Source: Gammaproteobacteria bacterium
GTDB lineage: Bacteria; Pseudomonadota; Gammaproteobacteria; SZUA-229
Length of the DNA: 64,000 nucleotides
NCBI GenBank assembly: GCA_029882395.1
Contig: JAOUKT010000011.1
Location: 1-64,000 of the forward strand
Direction: 5' to 3'
This document shows, piece after piece, positions 1 to 8,395 of the stretch. Every line of letters begins with the position of its first letter. Within the stretch, counting starts at the first letter, position 1. Under the pieces are notes generated by a model, which ran no database searches, was not told where the DNA came from, and saw only the letters and a program-made list of their open reading frames with translations. The translations under genes were made by a program, and so were the position numbers.

Positions 1-136
1 TTATAAGATCATAGTCCAGTCGCTGACCTTTTTTGGTCACTTAATTTCACAGAGTTTATAAAGCAATTAATCGGGGTATCCTGTTCTAACCCTATTTTTT
101 TCATGACTGTTAGTAGTAAAGGCTAACGAGGTTATT

Positions 137-733
137 TTGTCTAAATTAAATCAAATTAATAAACGGCTATTGTTAGTCCGTCTTTATAAGCTTTTTCTGT
201 TGATTAGTTTTCTTGGTTTACTGACGCCTTTTCTTTTAAGTCTTACAGTATTTATAAGCGATTCTGAAAAAGAAGTTGTTAACAAGTGGGTTGTATCTGT
301 TCCTGTTAAAAATTTGTCATCTGGCAAAATACATGCACTGCCGTGGAGCGGTGGGCTTTATTGGGTGTATAAGCGCACAGATAGGGATATAAGTTCTTTA
401 AAAGGAATTAATTCTCAGCCCAGTAGTTCTCAGTTCAGAGATGCTGGCTCAAATGATAGTGATCAGCCAGTTAATATGGCTAATAACTTTAGATCAACGG
501 ATGAACAGTTCTTTGTTTTTGTGCCCCTGGAAAGTAAGCGTGGATGCCAGGTTCGATTATATGGCGGTGAGTCTGCTATTAAATTCATTGAGCCGTGTTT
601 TGGCTCACAATATGATGCAGCTGGTCGGGTGTTTAAAGAGAGTGGTCATAAAGACCAGATGAATTTGTCAGTACCCATGCATAAAATAGAAAATGGCACT
701 TTAAAAATTGCTGTCTGGATAAAAAGCAAGTGA
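137..733 (+). CDS. Membrane-anchored Rieske-like protein lacking cluster ligands
   Basis: 198 residues from a TTG start; a GAGG ribosome site lies 5 bases upstream and no ATG fits better. Residues about 14-40 form one hydrophobic membrane segment, as in the Rieske subunit of cytochrome bc1. The C-terminal part (about 135-195) keeps the Rieske layout: a GCQV stretch where box I would be, EPCFGSQYDAAGRVF at box II, then NLSVPMHKIENGTLKI, which matches the usual end of the fold. The ligands are gone: box II normally reads CPCHGS and here is EPCFGS, and box I has no CTHxGC. It therefore probably binds no [2Fe-2S] cluster. Function unknown; the link to Rieske is my reading of the motif, not a search. 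Confidence 0.6.
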   Translation: MSKLNQINKRLLLVRLYKLFLLISFLGLLTPFLLSLTVFISDSEKEVVNKWVVSVPVKNLSSGKIHALPWSGGLYWVYKRTDRDISSLKGINSQPSSSQFRDAGSNDSDQPVNMANNFRSTDEQFFVFVPLESKRGCQVRLYGGESAIKFIEPCFGSQYDAAGRVFKESGHKDQMNLSVPMHKIENGTLKIAVWIKSK

Positions 734-822
734 ATAATGTAATTAATGTAAAAGGGGGGGCAGAGTAATTATTGCAAATTATGTTAAACTAATTGTTCTC
801 CTGTTATATAAAAATATCGATA

Positions 823-1488
823 ATGAAAAATACTGACGTTTTGAATATGGATTTATCTCAAGTTGCTTGTGTACTGGCGGGTGAGAGTGAGTGGATAAAG
901 AGCCCGGCGGATGGCGTTTCACGACTTCCATTAGAACGCGAAGCGGCTGAATCTGGCCACACCACCAGTTTTGTAAAGTTTGAAGCGGGCTCTTTTTTTC
1001 CTGAACATACTCATTACCAGGGTGAGGAAATATATGTTCTTGAGGGTGTGTTTTCAGATGAGCATGGCGATTACCCTGCCGGTACGTATCTTAGAAATCC
1101 ACCCGGTTCGAAACATAAACCTTTTACAAAAGAAGGTTGTACTATTTTTGTGAAACTTGAGCAGTTTCAAGCGGATGACAATAAACATGTTGTACTCCGG
1201 CCTGAGCAGCAACAATGGCAGCAGGGTATTGGCAACTTAAAAGTATCATCATTACACGTGCATAACACCGAAAGCACCGCACTTGTGCATTGGCCAGCTA
1301 ATGAAGTTTTTCAATCACATACACATTGGGGTGGGGAAGAAATTGTTGTTATTAGCGGCAAGTTTATTGATGAGTTTGGTGAGTACCCCGCAGGTAGTTG
1401 GATACGCAGCCCGCATATGAGTCAACATTTCCCCCGTGTTGATGAAGAAACACTGATTTTAGTTAAGGTCGGTCATTTAAATAATTAA
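823..1488 (+). CDS. Double cupin protein, ChrR-like
   Basis: 221 residues from ATG 823; the frame opens at a TTG at 793, but neither has a clear ribosome site. Two cupin repeats are visible. The first has FPEHTHYQGEEIYVLEGVF and the spaced second motif GTYLRNPPGSKH; the second has FQSHTHWGGEEIVVISGKF and GSWIRSPHMSQH. Both keep the HxH...E...H metal-binding pattern of the ChrR C-terminal (anti-sigma) cupin. The zinc-finger N-terminal part of ChrR is absent and no ECF sigma gene is adjacent, so it is better read as a stand-alone metal-binding cupin, for example a small-molecule sensor or dioxygenase, than as an anti-sigma factor. Confidence 0.75.
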   Translation: MKNTDVLNMDLSQVACVLAGESEWIKSPADGVSRLPLEREAAESGHTTSFVKFEAGSFFPEHTHYQGEEIYVLEGVFSDEHGDYPAGTYLRNPPGSKHKPFTKEGCTIFVKLEQFQADDNKHVVLRPEQQQWQQGIGNLKVSSLHVHNTESTALVHWPANEVFQSHTHWGGEEIVVISGKFIDEFGEYPAGSWIRSPHMSQHFPRVDEETLILVKVGHLNN

Positions 1489-1678
1489 TGAGGGGAAAAA
1501 TTAAACTAACTTAACAGGCATCCATTTTAAGAAAACTGTAAAAAAACAATAAAATCAGAACCTTACCTCAAAAGTAAGTTAACATGGGTGTCAATATAAG
1601 ATCTTTAATATGAAATTTACACGAATCATTTCTCCCTGGTATTGTTAGTCTATAAATATAAAAAATAAGAGGTATAGA

Positions 1679-2011
1679 ATGGCTGCATGGATTCCTTTAA
1701 TTAAAACAGCGCTGCCTTATGTGGTGCAGGTTGTGTCGATTGCTATTCCTGCTTTTACATCGAAAGCAGATGATAATAAAAATAGTGAAATTATTCATAA
1801 ACAAATATCTGAACTTCAGTCTGCGGTTACACAAAATGCAGAGTCGGTAAAAATTTTAGCAGAACAACTAAAAGGAACTATAGAAGGTATTGATACTGCC
1901 GCATTAAAAATTCAACAAGAGGTTGCATTGCTCAAGCGTCTTTGCCTGCTCGCTATTATCATTGCAAGTGTTAGTGTTGTCTTTGCCCTTGCATCTGTTC
2001 TAACTAAATAG
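1679..2011 (+). CDS. Small two-helix membrane protein with coiled coil
   Basis: 110 residues, ATG with AAGAGGT about 6 bases upstream. A hydrophobic N-terminal stretch (about 4-26) and a C-terminal membrane helix (about 87-107, LLAIIIASVSVVFALAS) enclose a polar, heptad-like middle (about 35-85) that could form a coiled coil. No recognised family. It stands alone between the cupin gene and a hairpin repeat. Confidence 0.6.
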   Translation: MAAWIPLIKTALPYVVQVVSIAIPAFTSKADDNKNSEIIHKQISELQSAVTQNAESVKILAEQLKGTIEGIDTAALKIQQEVALLKRLCLLAIIIASVSVVFALASVLTK

Positions 2012-2045
2012 AGTTAGAACGTGTCTCATAGTATATATAAAATAA

Positions 2046-2100
2046 AACGGGTCGGTGACATATGAGAGTCATTAGTATTAGCGTTTGTCACCGATGCCTT
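2046..2100. repeat. Hairpin repeat, copy A (GTCGGTGACA family)
   Basis: GTCGGTGACA at 2051-2060 pairs with TGTCACCGAT at 2086-2095 (ten pairs, the outermost a G-U). The loop region (2062-2085) shares an ATGAGAxTCATT start and a GTTTGTCACCGAT end with the copy at 4357-4530. Looks like a REP or MITE-like intergenic element. Confidence 0.55.
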
Positions 2101-2211
2101 TAAACTGTTATGCCATTATTGGTATGATCCGTTTTAGAGTTGATGTCTTTTACTTAAGTAATAGGTGATAAAGATCAATTGATATAAGTATTGAACTCCC
2201 GGGAATTATAG

Positions 2212-2988
2212 TTGAAAAATAATAAGCATCTTTTGATTTCTGAAAAAACGCCCTGGGGTGAGATCCAGGTATGCCAGGATGATAATTTTCGCTACCTATA
2301 TCTACAAGAACAAAAAGCGGTACAGAGTAAGTTAGATATTGAGAAAAAAGAAGAACTTCAACTGCAACATTGTCGTGCAATGATGAGTTTTTTACTGTTT
2401 CAGTCAGAGCCAAAATCATTATTACTGCTTGGTTTGGGTGGTGGTAATATAATACATTTCTTATCTCACTGGTTTCCTGAAATAAATATTACTGCCGTTG
2501 ATATTAATGAGAAGATGGTGGATATATCAAAAAAATATTTTGCAGTTACAGAAACAAGCCATATTAATATTGAAGTGTCGGATGCTTTTTCATATATGGC
2601 GCATCAAAAGGCTGATCACACTGATGTGATATTAGTTGATATACATGATGGGATACGTATCCCTGATTTTATTGAAAATAATGAATTTATGAGCCATTGC
2701 TATCATACTTTGTCGGAAAAAGGGGTGTTAATCATTAATGTTATTGCTGCTGATGATGAACACTTTTTAAATATAATGAGAACATTACGTAAGTCTTTTA
2801 CAGGCGTCAGCTTATGTATCTCATTAAAGGATAATAAAAATATATTAGTGTGCGCAGTTAAGTCTTTAAGTACATTAGATATGAACCGGCTTCATAATAA
2901 AGCAGATAAGCTTCAGCAGAAATATGGTATTGAATTTAGTCAGTTTATTCAGGACTCGGTTAAATTAGATGAAAAACAGTCTTACTAA
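2212..2988 (+). CDS. Spermidine-synthase-like methyltransferase-fold protein
   Basis: 258 residues from TTG 2212, with a weak GGGA upstream. The Rossmann core of the polyamine aminopropyltransferase family is visible: motif I LLLLGLGGGN (about 70-79), the acidic residue after strand 2 in TAVDINEKMVD, then VSDAFSYM and DVILVDIHDG. The C-terminal 40 residues are predicted helical and unlike SpeE. The gatekeeper loop of true spermidine synthases is not clear, so the substrate is open. A second family member, fused to a membrane domain, lies at the right edge (62570-64000). Neighbours give no hint. Confidence 0.7.
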   Translation: MKNNKHLLISEKTPWGEIQVCQDDNFRYLYLQEQKAVQSKLDIEKKEELQLQHCRAMMSFLLFQSEPKSLLLLGLGGGNIIHFLSHWFPEINITAVDINEKMVDISKKYFAVTETSHINIEVSDAFSYMAHQKADHTDVILVDIHDGIRIPDFIENNEFMSHCYHTLSEKGVLIINVIAADDEHFLNIMRTLRKSFTGVSLCISLKDNKNILVCAVKSLSTLDMNRLHNKADKLQQKYGIEFSQFIQDSVKLDEKQSY

Positions 2989-3217
2989 GAACATTGGTTT
3001 GGGAATATCTGGCGCCAGATGAAAAACTAATCCAGTTAATGCTTTAGCTTAAAGAGTAAACATACCGGAGGGATTAAAAAACGATCAGATTGTTGATGTT
3101 CTGACACCACTTAATTTCTACTTGTTTTTGGGGTATAATTAGCCGCCATTTTATATTTGAGTTATCGTCATCAATTCCATAGATAAAAAAGAATTAAATC
3201 AGATACCTGCACCTGTA

Positions 3218-4333
3218 ATGTCATCAAGTTCTGTTGAATCAGTATCGGTAGCAAATACACAGCTTAAAATTGCTACTTTGAATTTATTCAACTACCTTGA
3301 GCCACCCAATGCTTACTATGATTTTGATCGTATTTATAGTGCCGAGCAATGGCAGAAAAAACAACGCTGGGTGTCTGAATACTTACGTCAATATCAGCCT
3401 GACATTATTGGGTTTCAAGAGGTTTTTAGTGCTGAGTCATTAAAAGCGTTAGTTGCCTTGCAAGGTTATGGTTATTTTGAAGTGGTTGATCAACCTGAAG
3501 TGATTGATGATTTCATTTATAAGCAGCCTGTTGTCGCCATTGCGTCTCGTTTTCCTATCGTTGATATTAATTCGGTCAAAGCAAACACTGAACTCGTACA
3601 ATCATTAGGCTTGACTGATGACTTCTCTTTTAGTCGAAAAGTATTAAGGGCAACGATTGACGTTCCGCATTTGGGTAACTGCGATTGTTATGTTGTGCAC
3701 TTTAAATCGAAACGTCCAATGATTGAAATTGATGAGCAAGATACAAATCGATCAGCAGAGAAAACGATTATTGAAAGCTTAAAAGCAGATGTGGCGGGTG
3801 GCTGGGGCTCAACCATACGGCGGGGCAGTGAAGCCACGTTGTTAATGATTGATATGATTGAGCGGCGTGAGATGACGGGATACCCGATGGTATTAATGGG
3901 TGATTTTAATAATACCCTGGCTGATGGTGTGTTAAGCCATTTACTGACAAGCCGCTTACGTTTTGTGTCTGAAATTGACAGCGAGGCTTATCTTGCTAAG
4001 TATTGTTTAAACGATGTATGGGATTTGTTTCAACTGACTCAATCTCATGAGACCAATGAAAGATATGACCCAAATGAAGTTGATGACAGAGATTTAGAAA
4101 TAAATCAAAATAATAAAGTAGTGCGTAGCCCAACACATTATTTTGGTGGCAAAGGCTCGGTACTCGATTACATTTTATTGTCATGTGAATTTGATGCCAG
4201 TTATCACGACAGTCTTTTTGAGGTCAGTGCTTATCATACATACAATCGGCATTTAATTAATCCTATTTTCGATCGTGATGGCGAAAGTACAGATCATGGC
4301 ATTGTGTTAGCTACATTAACCTTAAGGTCATGA
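3218..4333 (+). CDS. Endonuclease/exonuclease/phosphatase (EEP) family hydrolase
   Basis: 371 residues. The EEP fold motifs occur in order: ATLNLFNY near residue 19, DIIGFQEVF near 64 (metal-binding Glu), GDFNNT near 228, SVLDYILLS near 313 and STDHGIVLATL at the end (catalytic Asp-His). No signal peptide, so probably cytoplasmic. Members cut phosphodiester bonds in nucleic acids, inositol phosphates or sphingomyelin; the substrate cannot be told here. The open frame reaches about 19 codons upstream of ATG 3218 without another start codon. Confidence 0.8.
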   Translation: MSSSSVESVSVANTQLKIATLNLFNYLEPPNAYYDFDRIYSAEQWQKKQRWVSEYLRQYQPDIIGFQEVFSAESLKALVALQGYGYFEVVDQPEVIDDFIYKQPVVAIASRFPIVDINSVKANTELVQSLGLTDDFSFSRKVLRATIDVPHLGNCDCYVVHFKSKRPMIEIDEQDTNRSAEKTIIESLKADVAGGWGSTIRRGSEATLLMIDMIERREMTGYPMVLMGDFNNTLADGVLSHLLTSRLRFVSEIDSEAYLAKYCLNDVWDLFQLTQSHETNERYDPNEVDDRDLEINQNNKVVRSPTHYFGGKGSVLDYILLSCEFDASYHDSLFEVSAYHTYNRHLINPIFDRDGESTDHGIVLATLTLRS

Positions 4334-4356
4334 CGGCAAATTATTCAGAATAAATG

Positions 4357-4530
4357 GGATCGGTGAAGCTACCGCTCCTCGAAAACGGCTCCTCGACTTT
4401 ATCTCCTGAGTCGTTCTACCTTCTGCATCCTTGCAGTCGTGCGTTATTCTAACTTCCACCGTCCATGGTGGTCGCATGCAGGCAACAAATGAGAATCATT
4501 GGTGTTTGTATTAGTGTTTGTCACCGATCA
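4357..4530. repeat. Hairpin repeat, copy B with long interior
   Basis: GATCGGTGA at 4359-4367 is the exact reverse complement of TCACCGATC at 4521-4529. The right arm and about 30 bases before it match copy A (2046-2100). The interior, about 150 bases, is a GC-richer segment (4370-4488) with its own small inverted repeats (CCACCGTCCATGGTGG near 4457). Likely a MITE-like element or a repeat that received an insertion. Confidence 0.5.
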
Positions 4531-4535
4531 TTATA

Positions 4536-5141
4536 TTATTTAATCAGTCTTATTCTTTTATGCAAGCCTAATCCAGCCAGACCAATTACCATTAAAAATA
4601 AACTTGCAGGTTCCGGAACTGAAGAAATATTACCGTCGTGTACAGCCCATGCTGCATATTCATTACCCATGTCCTGAGAATCCCAGCATGCACATTCCAT
4701 ATCAATCCTCCAGGCATTTGTGGGCTCATTCACATCAACTTGGCCGGTCCAGTACCAGTGAGCATTATTATCAACCAGATTAACAAACGGTAAAAGTTCA
4801 TCAGTGGATAAAGTATCACCACCGCTCAATTCATTCCAGAGAGAACCAATTTCATTAGTAGAGGTAGAAGTAGTAGGGCGGGGGTTAGTGTTGTCATAAG
4901 TTGGCAAACGCCAGTTGTCGTAACCTGCATAGGAGAGATCTGCAGCCCAGTTGGAGGCTGTGCCCCAGCTCATATTACCATCTGCATCGAATCCTGATGT
5001 CATGGCGTAATTTGCATCCTGGAGCCATGTGACGTCGAGATCGCTGTCATAAATCAAACCGGAGCCGTTATCGATTAAAAGTGCATTTGCATTTGGGATT
5101 ACTAAAATGAATGCGAGTAATATTCTGATATTGATGTTCAT
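4536..5141 (-). CDS. PEP-CTERM secreted protein with DUF1566-like domain
   Basis: 201 residues with AAGGAGATG just before the ATG. A signal peptide (about 1-20) leads a DUF1566/Lcl-like body: DVTWLQDANYAM, NWAADLSYAGYDNWRLPT and an ENEIGSLWxEL-like segment. The C-terminus is a standard PEP-CTERM sorting signal: VPEPAS, a hydrophobic stretch, then KRIRLIK. Such proteins are processed by an exosortase (EpsH) and exported to the surface with exopolysaccharide. No exosortase gene is in this window, so it must be elsewhere. Confidence 0.85.
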   Translation of the reverse strand: MNINIRILLAFILVIPNANALLIDNGSGLIYDSDLDVTWLQDANYAMTSGFDADGNMSWGTASNWAADLSYAGYDNWRLPTYDNTNPRPTTSTSTNEIGSLWNELSGGDTLSTDELLPFVNLVDNNAHWYWTGQVDVNEPTNAWRIDMECACWDSQDMGNEYAAWAVHDGNISSVPEPASLFLMVIGLAGLGLHKRIRLIK

Positions 5142-5314
5142 TTTTCATCTCCTTATTAATCTTCATCATTATTTCCATACAGAAAGTATCCAGCATAATT
5201 TGTACCATTTTTGTAACTTATTGATATTTATAAAATAGTATTCCACGACTATCAGTTAAATTTGAAAATCGTAAAATATAGTTACACTTTATTACTTTAT
5301 TAAAAGAGGGAGGT

Positions 5315-5830
5315 TTAAAAGAACTTATAACCTATTCTCAGCCCGTATAAATTTATATCTTGATGATCTGACGTCCAGAATCTTTCTGAAAACCTATAAT
5401 AAATAGATAAATTAACCGCTTCAGTTAGATTAGTTAGAAACAATGGTTCAACATATGTAAACATATATCTATCTACTGTATAATCAGTATCGTATTGTGC
5501 ATATTGCAATCCCATATACAGAAATAATTTCTCATTGGATCTAATCCTTATACCAATAGATGCATCTAGGAATCCAAGTGATAAATCATTTTCTGTAATC
5601 ATCCTTGAAACACCTAGTCTCCAACGATAAAGAATATCATTCTGATTAGTTTCTATAATGCCCTGTGAATTATCTAGCAGTTTATGTAAAAATACTTCCT
5701 CTACAACTTTGTCACCAGTAGGATTCGAGTGATAACCAACCTCTACAGTGTATTGTTTTTCATTTTCTGCCTGTAGAAGATTAGGAACGAAAAGTAATAT
5801 GGTTAAATATTTAATTGTTATATTTTTCAA
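5315..5830 (-). CDS. Small outer-membrane beta-barrel-like protein
   Basis: 171 residues. A signal peptide ends near LLQA-EN (about 1-21). The mature part is made of alternating polar and aromatic stretches typical of transmembrane beta strands (for example LFLYMGLQYAQY, NLSIYYRFSERFW, GLRIGYKFF), and the last residue is Phe, the usual BAM recognition end. Small 8-strand barrel by length. No family recognised. The upstream region to 6328 is very AT-rich. Confidence 0.6.
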   Translation of the reverse strand: MKNITIKYLTILLFVPNLLQAENEKQYTVEVGYHSNPTGDKVVEEVFLHKLLDNSQGIIETNQNDILYRWRLGVSRMITENDLSLGFLDASIGIRIRSNEKLFLYMGLQYAQYDTDYTVDRYMFTYVEPLFLTNLTEAVNLSIYYRFSERFWTSDHQDINLYGLRIGYKFF

Positions 5831-6170
5831 CGTTCATCCAGAATATTGTTTTTATTTTTAATTTACCCTTGACTTAATATCACATGCTGACTTTTAAAAT
5901 AATAGCGCTTTTTTTCTGATACTCACGTAAGAAAACCCCTACATGGATACCCTTCATAAATAGCCAATAACGACAAATAATTTAACAACATATATGCCAA
6001 ATATTCTTAATATATTTCTCTATTAATACCCTTCATGATATAACCATACTTGTATAATATTAAAGTCAAAACAATCATATTGATTTTTATTTAAATTAAC
6101 TTTTTGATTGTTAATTCGCCCATGGTCTAATGGAAAAGCTACCGGAGGGATTGAAATTTATTCAATCGCG
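5831..6170. other. AT-rich intergenic region
   Basis: No convincing gene. Very AT-rich up to about 6110. At 6140-6168 lies an ACCGGAGGGATTGAAATTTATT stretch in two parts that resembles segments near 3065 and 9715 and the terminator arm at 6992 (see findings). Confidence 0.5.
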
Positions 6171-6248
6171 TACGGGCTCGCACCGAGCTAAATCATTAAT
6201 CACTGTAAGTGGTTCGAATTATCAGCTTGATATCAGTCTTATCGTGTT
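6171..6248 (+). repeat. Dispersed intergenic repeat, copy R1
   Basis: Begins TACGGGCTCGCA and contains AATTATCAGCTTGATATCAG and TCTTATCGTG. The same order of blocks recurs at 8101, 9552 and 13859. Degenerate but clearly related. Confidence 0.6.
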
Positions 6249-6327
6249 TTTTTTGAAGGTGATATTTGATGTTAAACTTGCCCCTGGTCTTCGTTTTGTA
6301 TTTTAACTATCGATAGGCATCATTGTT

Positions 6328-6963
6328 ATGAAACTAAAATATAGCTTCCTGCTTGGCTTTTTTTTGCTTGGCGTTATACCGTCGATGGTTTTTGCTGCTG
6401 AGCAAAGTGTTTCGACGGGGGCCAGGGTAGAGCGGGTTTTGGTAGCGCCTCAGATGGGGCGCTGGCAGGTGATCGGTATTCCGCAACAGTGGCTTTTAAA
6501 GCACTGGGAGGAATCGACATTCCAGTCTTTATATATTGCGCTTCGCGGCCCGCATGCAGATGATTTGGGGAACTATGCGCCCTGTCACGCGCCATCAAGA
6601 TTGGTCGTTGGCTTAGAAGATCAGGATGACAATCGCAAAGAGTATCTGCTGGCCTGTTTGTATAGCTGTTCAGCGAACGATAGTGTAAAGAAAGTGTATC
6701 GTGACCTGTGGGCGCGCAATACACACCTTGAGGGTATAACGGCCCAGCTTTTAGTCGACGGTAAAATCGAAATAGTTGAACACTATGTAGAAAACCTTGG
6801 CCTGGAAAGAAAACACTTACAAGATATTGCCGTTGTAGAAAAGAACCGCTATGGCAAAGAAAAGAGATTGCGCGTGCATCAATTCTCGGTTTCTGATCTT
6901 AAAAAAGCCGTGAAACAAAAAGCCAATCGAGGGTGTCTTAATGGGGACAAGCCACGTCGCTAG
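6328..6963 (+). CDS. Secreted protein of unknown function
   Basis: 211 residues. A clear signal peptide (about 1-24, cleavage after VFAA) and a globular, charged mature part of about 187 residues. Four cysteines in the middle and near the C-terminus (APCHAPS, LLACLYSCS, RGCLNG) could form disulfides, which fits a periplasmic location. No family recognised. It ends against a strong bidirectional terminator shared with the convergent cytochrome gene. Confidence 0.65.
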   Translation: MKLKYSFLLGFFLLGVIPSMVFAAEQSVSTGARVERVLVAPQMGRWQVIGIPQQWLLKHWEESTFQSLYIALRGPHADDLGNYAPCHAPSRLVVGLEDQDDNRKEYLLACLYSCSANDSVKKVYRDLWARNTHLEGITAQLLVDGKIEIVEHYVENLGLERKHLQDIAVVEKNRYGKEKRLRVHQFSVSDLKKAVKQKANRGCLNGDKPRR

Positions 6964-6983
6964 AATCGACCATGGGTTGTGAA

Positions 6984-7026
6984 AAAGCTGACGGAGGGAA
7001 TAAAGTTTAATCGCTCCGTCAGCTTT
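6984..7026. terminator. Bidirectional intrinsic terminator
   Basis: A perfect 13-bp stem: AAAGCTGACGGAG (6984-6996) with CTCCGTCAGCTTT (7014-7026). A-rich sequence precedes it and T-rich follows, so it can act on both strands, ending 6328-6963 and 7045-7878. Confidence 0.85.
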
Positions 7027-7044
7027 ATTGCTCACCGTTAGGGC

Positions 7045-7878
7045 TTACTTCGCAGGCAATGTCTGCATATATGTCAGTAAATGCTTAATGCCTTCACTGC
7101 TTAGCTTAAAGCGCATACTGGGCATGGGTTCATTGGAACGAATCAATCCTATTTTATAGCGCTCGCGAATATTACTGTTGTGCATGGTCATGTGGTGCAT
7201 GCTTGACCCAGGGTGACCGTTGTAAATTTTATGCAGTGCTTCCCACGGATTCTTGCTGGCGACGGTGCCTATATATTCCGGGTTTTTGCTGTCTTTAAAG
7301 TTAATGTCTGTGCCATCGGTGCCGTGACAACGCACACATTTGTCAGCGAAAACATGCTGGCCAATTCTAATGTCGCCTTTTGCTTTAGCGGTTTTATCAT
7401 CGATGAATTGTGTTGTATCGACCTGGCCATTTGCTACGAAACGTGCGAGCAGGTTCAGGGCGCGGTCTCGCATAACGGTGTTGTACTGGTGATTGTCGTC
7501 TTTGAGTATGCGCATGATCTCATTGGGGGAGGTGTTAACGTACTCACGAATGCCTTTTATGCCAGTGAAGTGGCTGCCTTTGTTATAGGTGCCCTCTTTT
7601 CCCCGGTAATCCCAGCCATGGCACTCTTTACAGCGCCAGGTGCTGGCGCCTTTATTCACGCCTTTTGATGGGTAGGCGGGATGTGTCTGCGCTGGTTTTT
7701 TTAAACCATACTCCTGCCACCATTTGTCATACAGCCTGCCGCCTTCAGACAGCCTGTTGTCCATGTGACCGCGCATATGTTTTCCACCCATGTGCATGCC
7801 GCGCTGCTCAGAGATTGCTTGAGGGGTAAATAACAGTGTGCTGATAGTTGCGAGTATGCTTAGCCGTCTTACTAACAT
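7045..7878 (-). CDS. Diheme c-type cytochrome
   Basis: 277 residues. Signal peptide about 1-23. A His/Met-rich segment follows (MHMGGKHMRGHM). Two heme c sites: CKECH (83-87) and CVRCH (181-185). EPMPSMRFKLS near the C-terminus could give a Met axial ligand to the second heme. Periplasmic electron carrier; partner unknown. SD AGGAGC lies before the ATG. A TTACGTATT sequence is about 25 bases upstream of the start. Confidence 0.85.
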   Translation of the reverse strand: MLVRRLSILATISTLLFTPQAISEQRGMHMGGKHMRGHMDNRLSEGGRLYDKWWQEYGLKKPAQTHPAYPSKGVNKGASTWRCKECHGWDYRGKEGTYNKGSHFTGIKGIREYVNTSPNEIMRILKDDNHQYNTVMRDRALNLLARFVANGQVDTTQFIDDKTAKAKGDIRIGQHVFADKCVRCHGTDGTDINFKDSKNPEYIGTVASKNPWEALHKIYNGHPGSSMHHMTMHNSNIRERYKIGLIRSNEPMPSMRFKLSSEGIKHLLTYMQTLPAK

Positions 7879-8100
7879 AATAAGCTCCTTGTGATCGATT
7901 ACGTATTGACCAGAAATAGCGGCTTCTATTATTGGTATAGCGGAATGGATTTAACCAATTAATTTTTGTGATGCAGGTGATAATGAGTTCTTATAAATAG
8001 TCTGGAGTCAACAGGGGCCTGAGAGCGTTTTTTTAATATTGCTCACTTCAAATATCAAATTATTATTATTCAGTTTAAGTAACACCGCGCCAATGGCATT
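7879..8100. other. Intergenic region between divergent genes
   Basis: Contains the cytochrome promoter region (minus strand) and no gene. With the repeat at 8101-8216 and the operator at 8286-8352, the whole 517-base gap up to the fic start is non-coding. Confidence 0.5.
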
Positions 8101-8216
8101 ACCGCACGGGCTCGCAGCTGGCTAACTCATTAAATTACGATTAGTCATTCGCAATTATCAGCTAGATATCAGTTTATGGTGCTGTGTTTGCCAGCTTGCG
8201 TTTTGCTTTAAGCTGC
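8101..8216 (+). repeat. Dispersed intergenic repeat, copy R2
   Basis: Blocks in order: ACCGCACGGGCTCGCAGCT, GGCTAAC, CAATTATCAGCTAGATATC, GTGCTGTGTT and CGTTTTGCTTTAAGCTGC (8199-8216). The last block is identical in R3 at 9650-9667. R2 lies before and R3 after the fic gene. Confidence 0.65.
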
Positions 8217-8285
8217 TAGGGGTAGGGTGGTCAGGTGCTATAGGTGTTCAGTCTTCAGGTGCCAGGCAGGCTTTAAAACTTGCTC

Positions 8286-8352
8286 TTGAGCCGAATAAGG
8301 ACTACTATTTGGCTCATTATATGAGCCGAATAGCGGCGTTTAATCGGCTCAA
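8286..8352 (+). promoter_or_regulatory. Operator cluster upstream of fic
   Basis: Four copies of a TGAGCCGAATA-type site within 67 bases: direct at 8286-8298, inverted at 8306-8317, direct at 8321-8332 and inverted at 8339-8352. The middle two form a near-perfect palindrome with 12-base arms (TATTTGGCTCAT and ATGAGCCGAATA) around TAT. Probably bound by the winged-helix C-terminus of the Fic protein itself (inference). Confidence 0.65.
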
Positions 8353-8395
8353 ACATCACTGCCGCATCGTTAACAAGGTGGAACGCAAACAGACA

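Noticed and set aside
2150-2419. 89-codon minus-strand frame
   Set aside because: It overlaps the aminopropyltransferase-like gene, which has clear motifs; the antisense product does not.
4465-4677. 70-codon plus-strand frame
   Set aside because: It overlaps the hairpin repeat and the C-terminal end of the PEP-CTERM gene on the other strand.
6118-6250. Possible tRNA or integron attC site in repeat R1
   Set aside because: No cloverleaf with anticodon arm and TTC loop can be drawn; the GCTAAC/GTTAGC arms of the related copies do not match the RYYYAAC/GTTRRRY boxes in the right places.
7213-7668. 151-codon frame opposite the cytochrome gene
   Set aside because: The minus-strand frame has signal peptide and two heme sites; the plus-strand product shows no domain or ribosome site.
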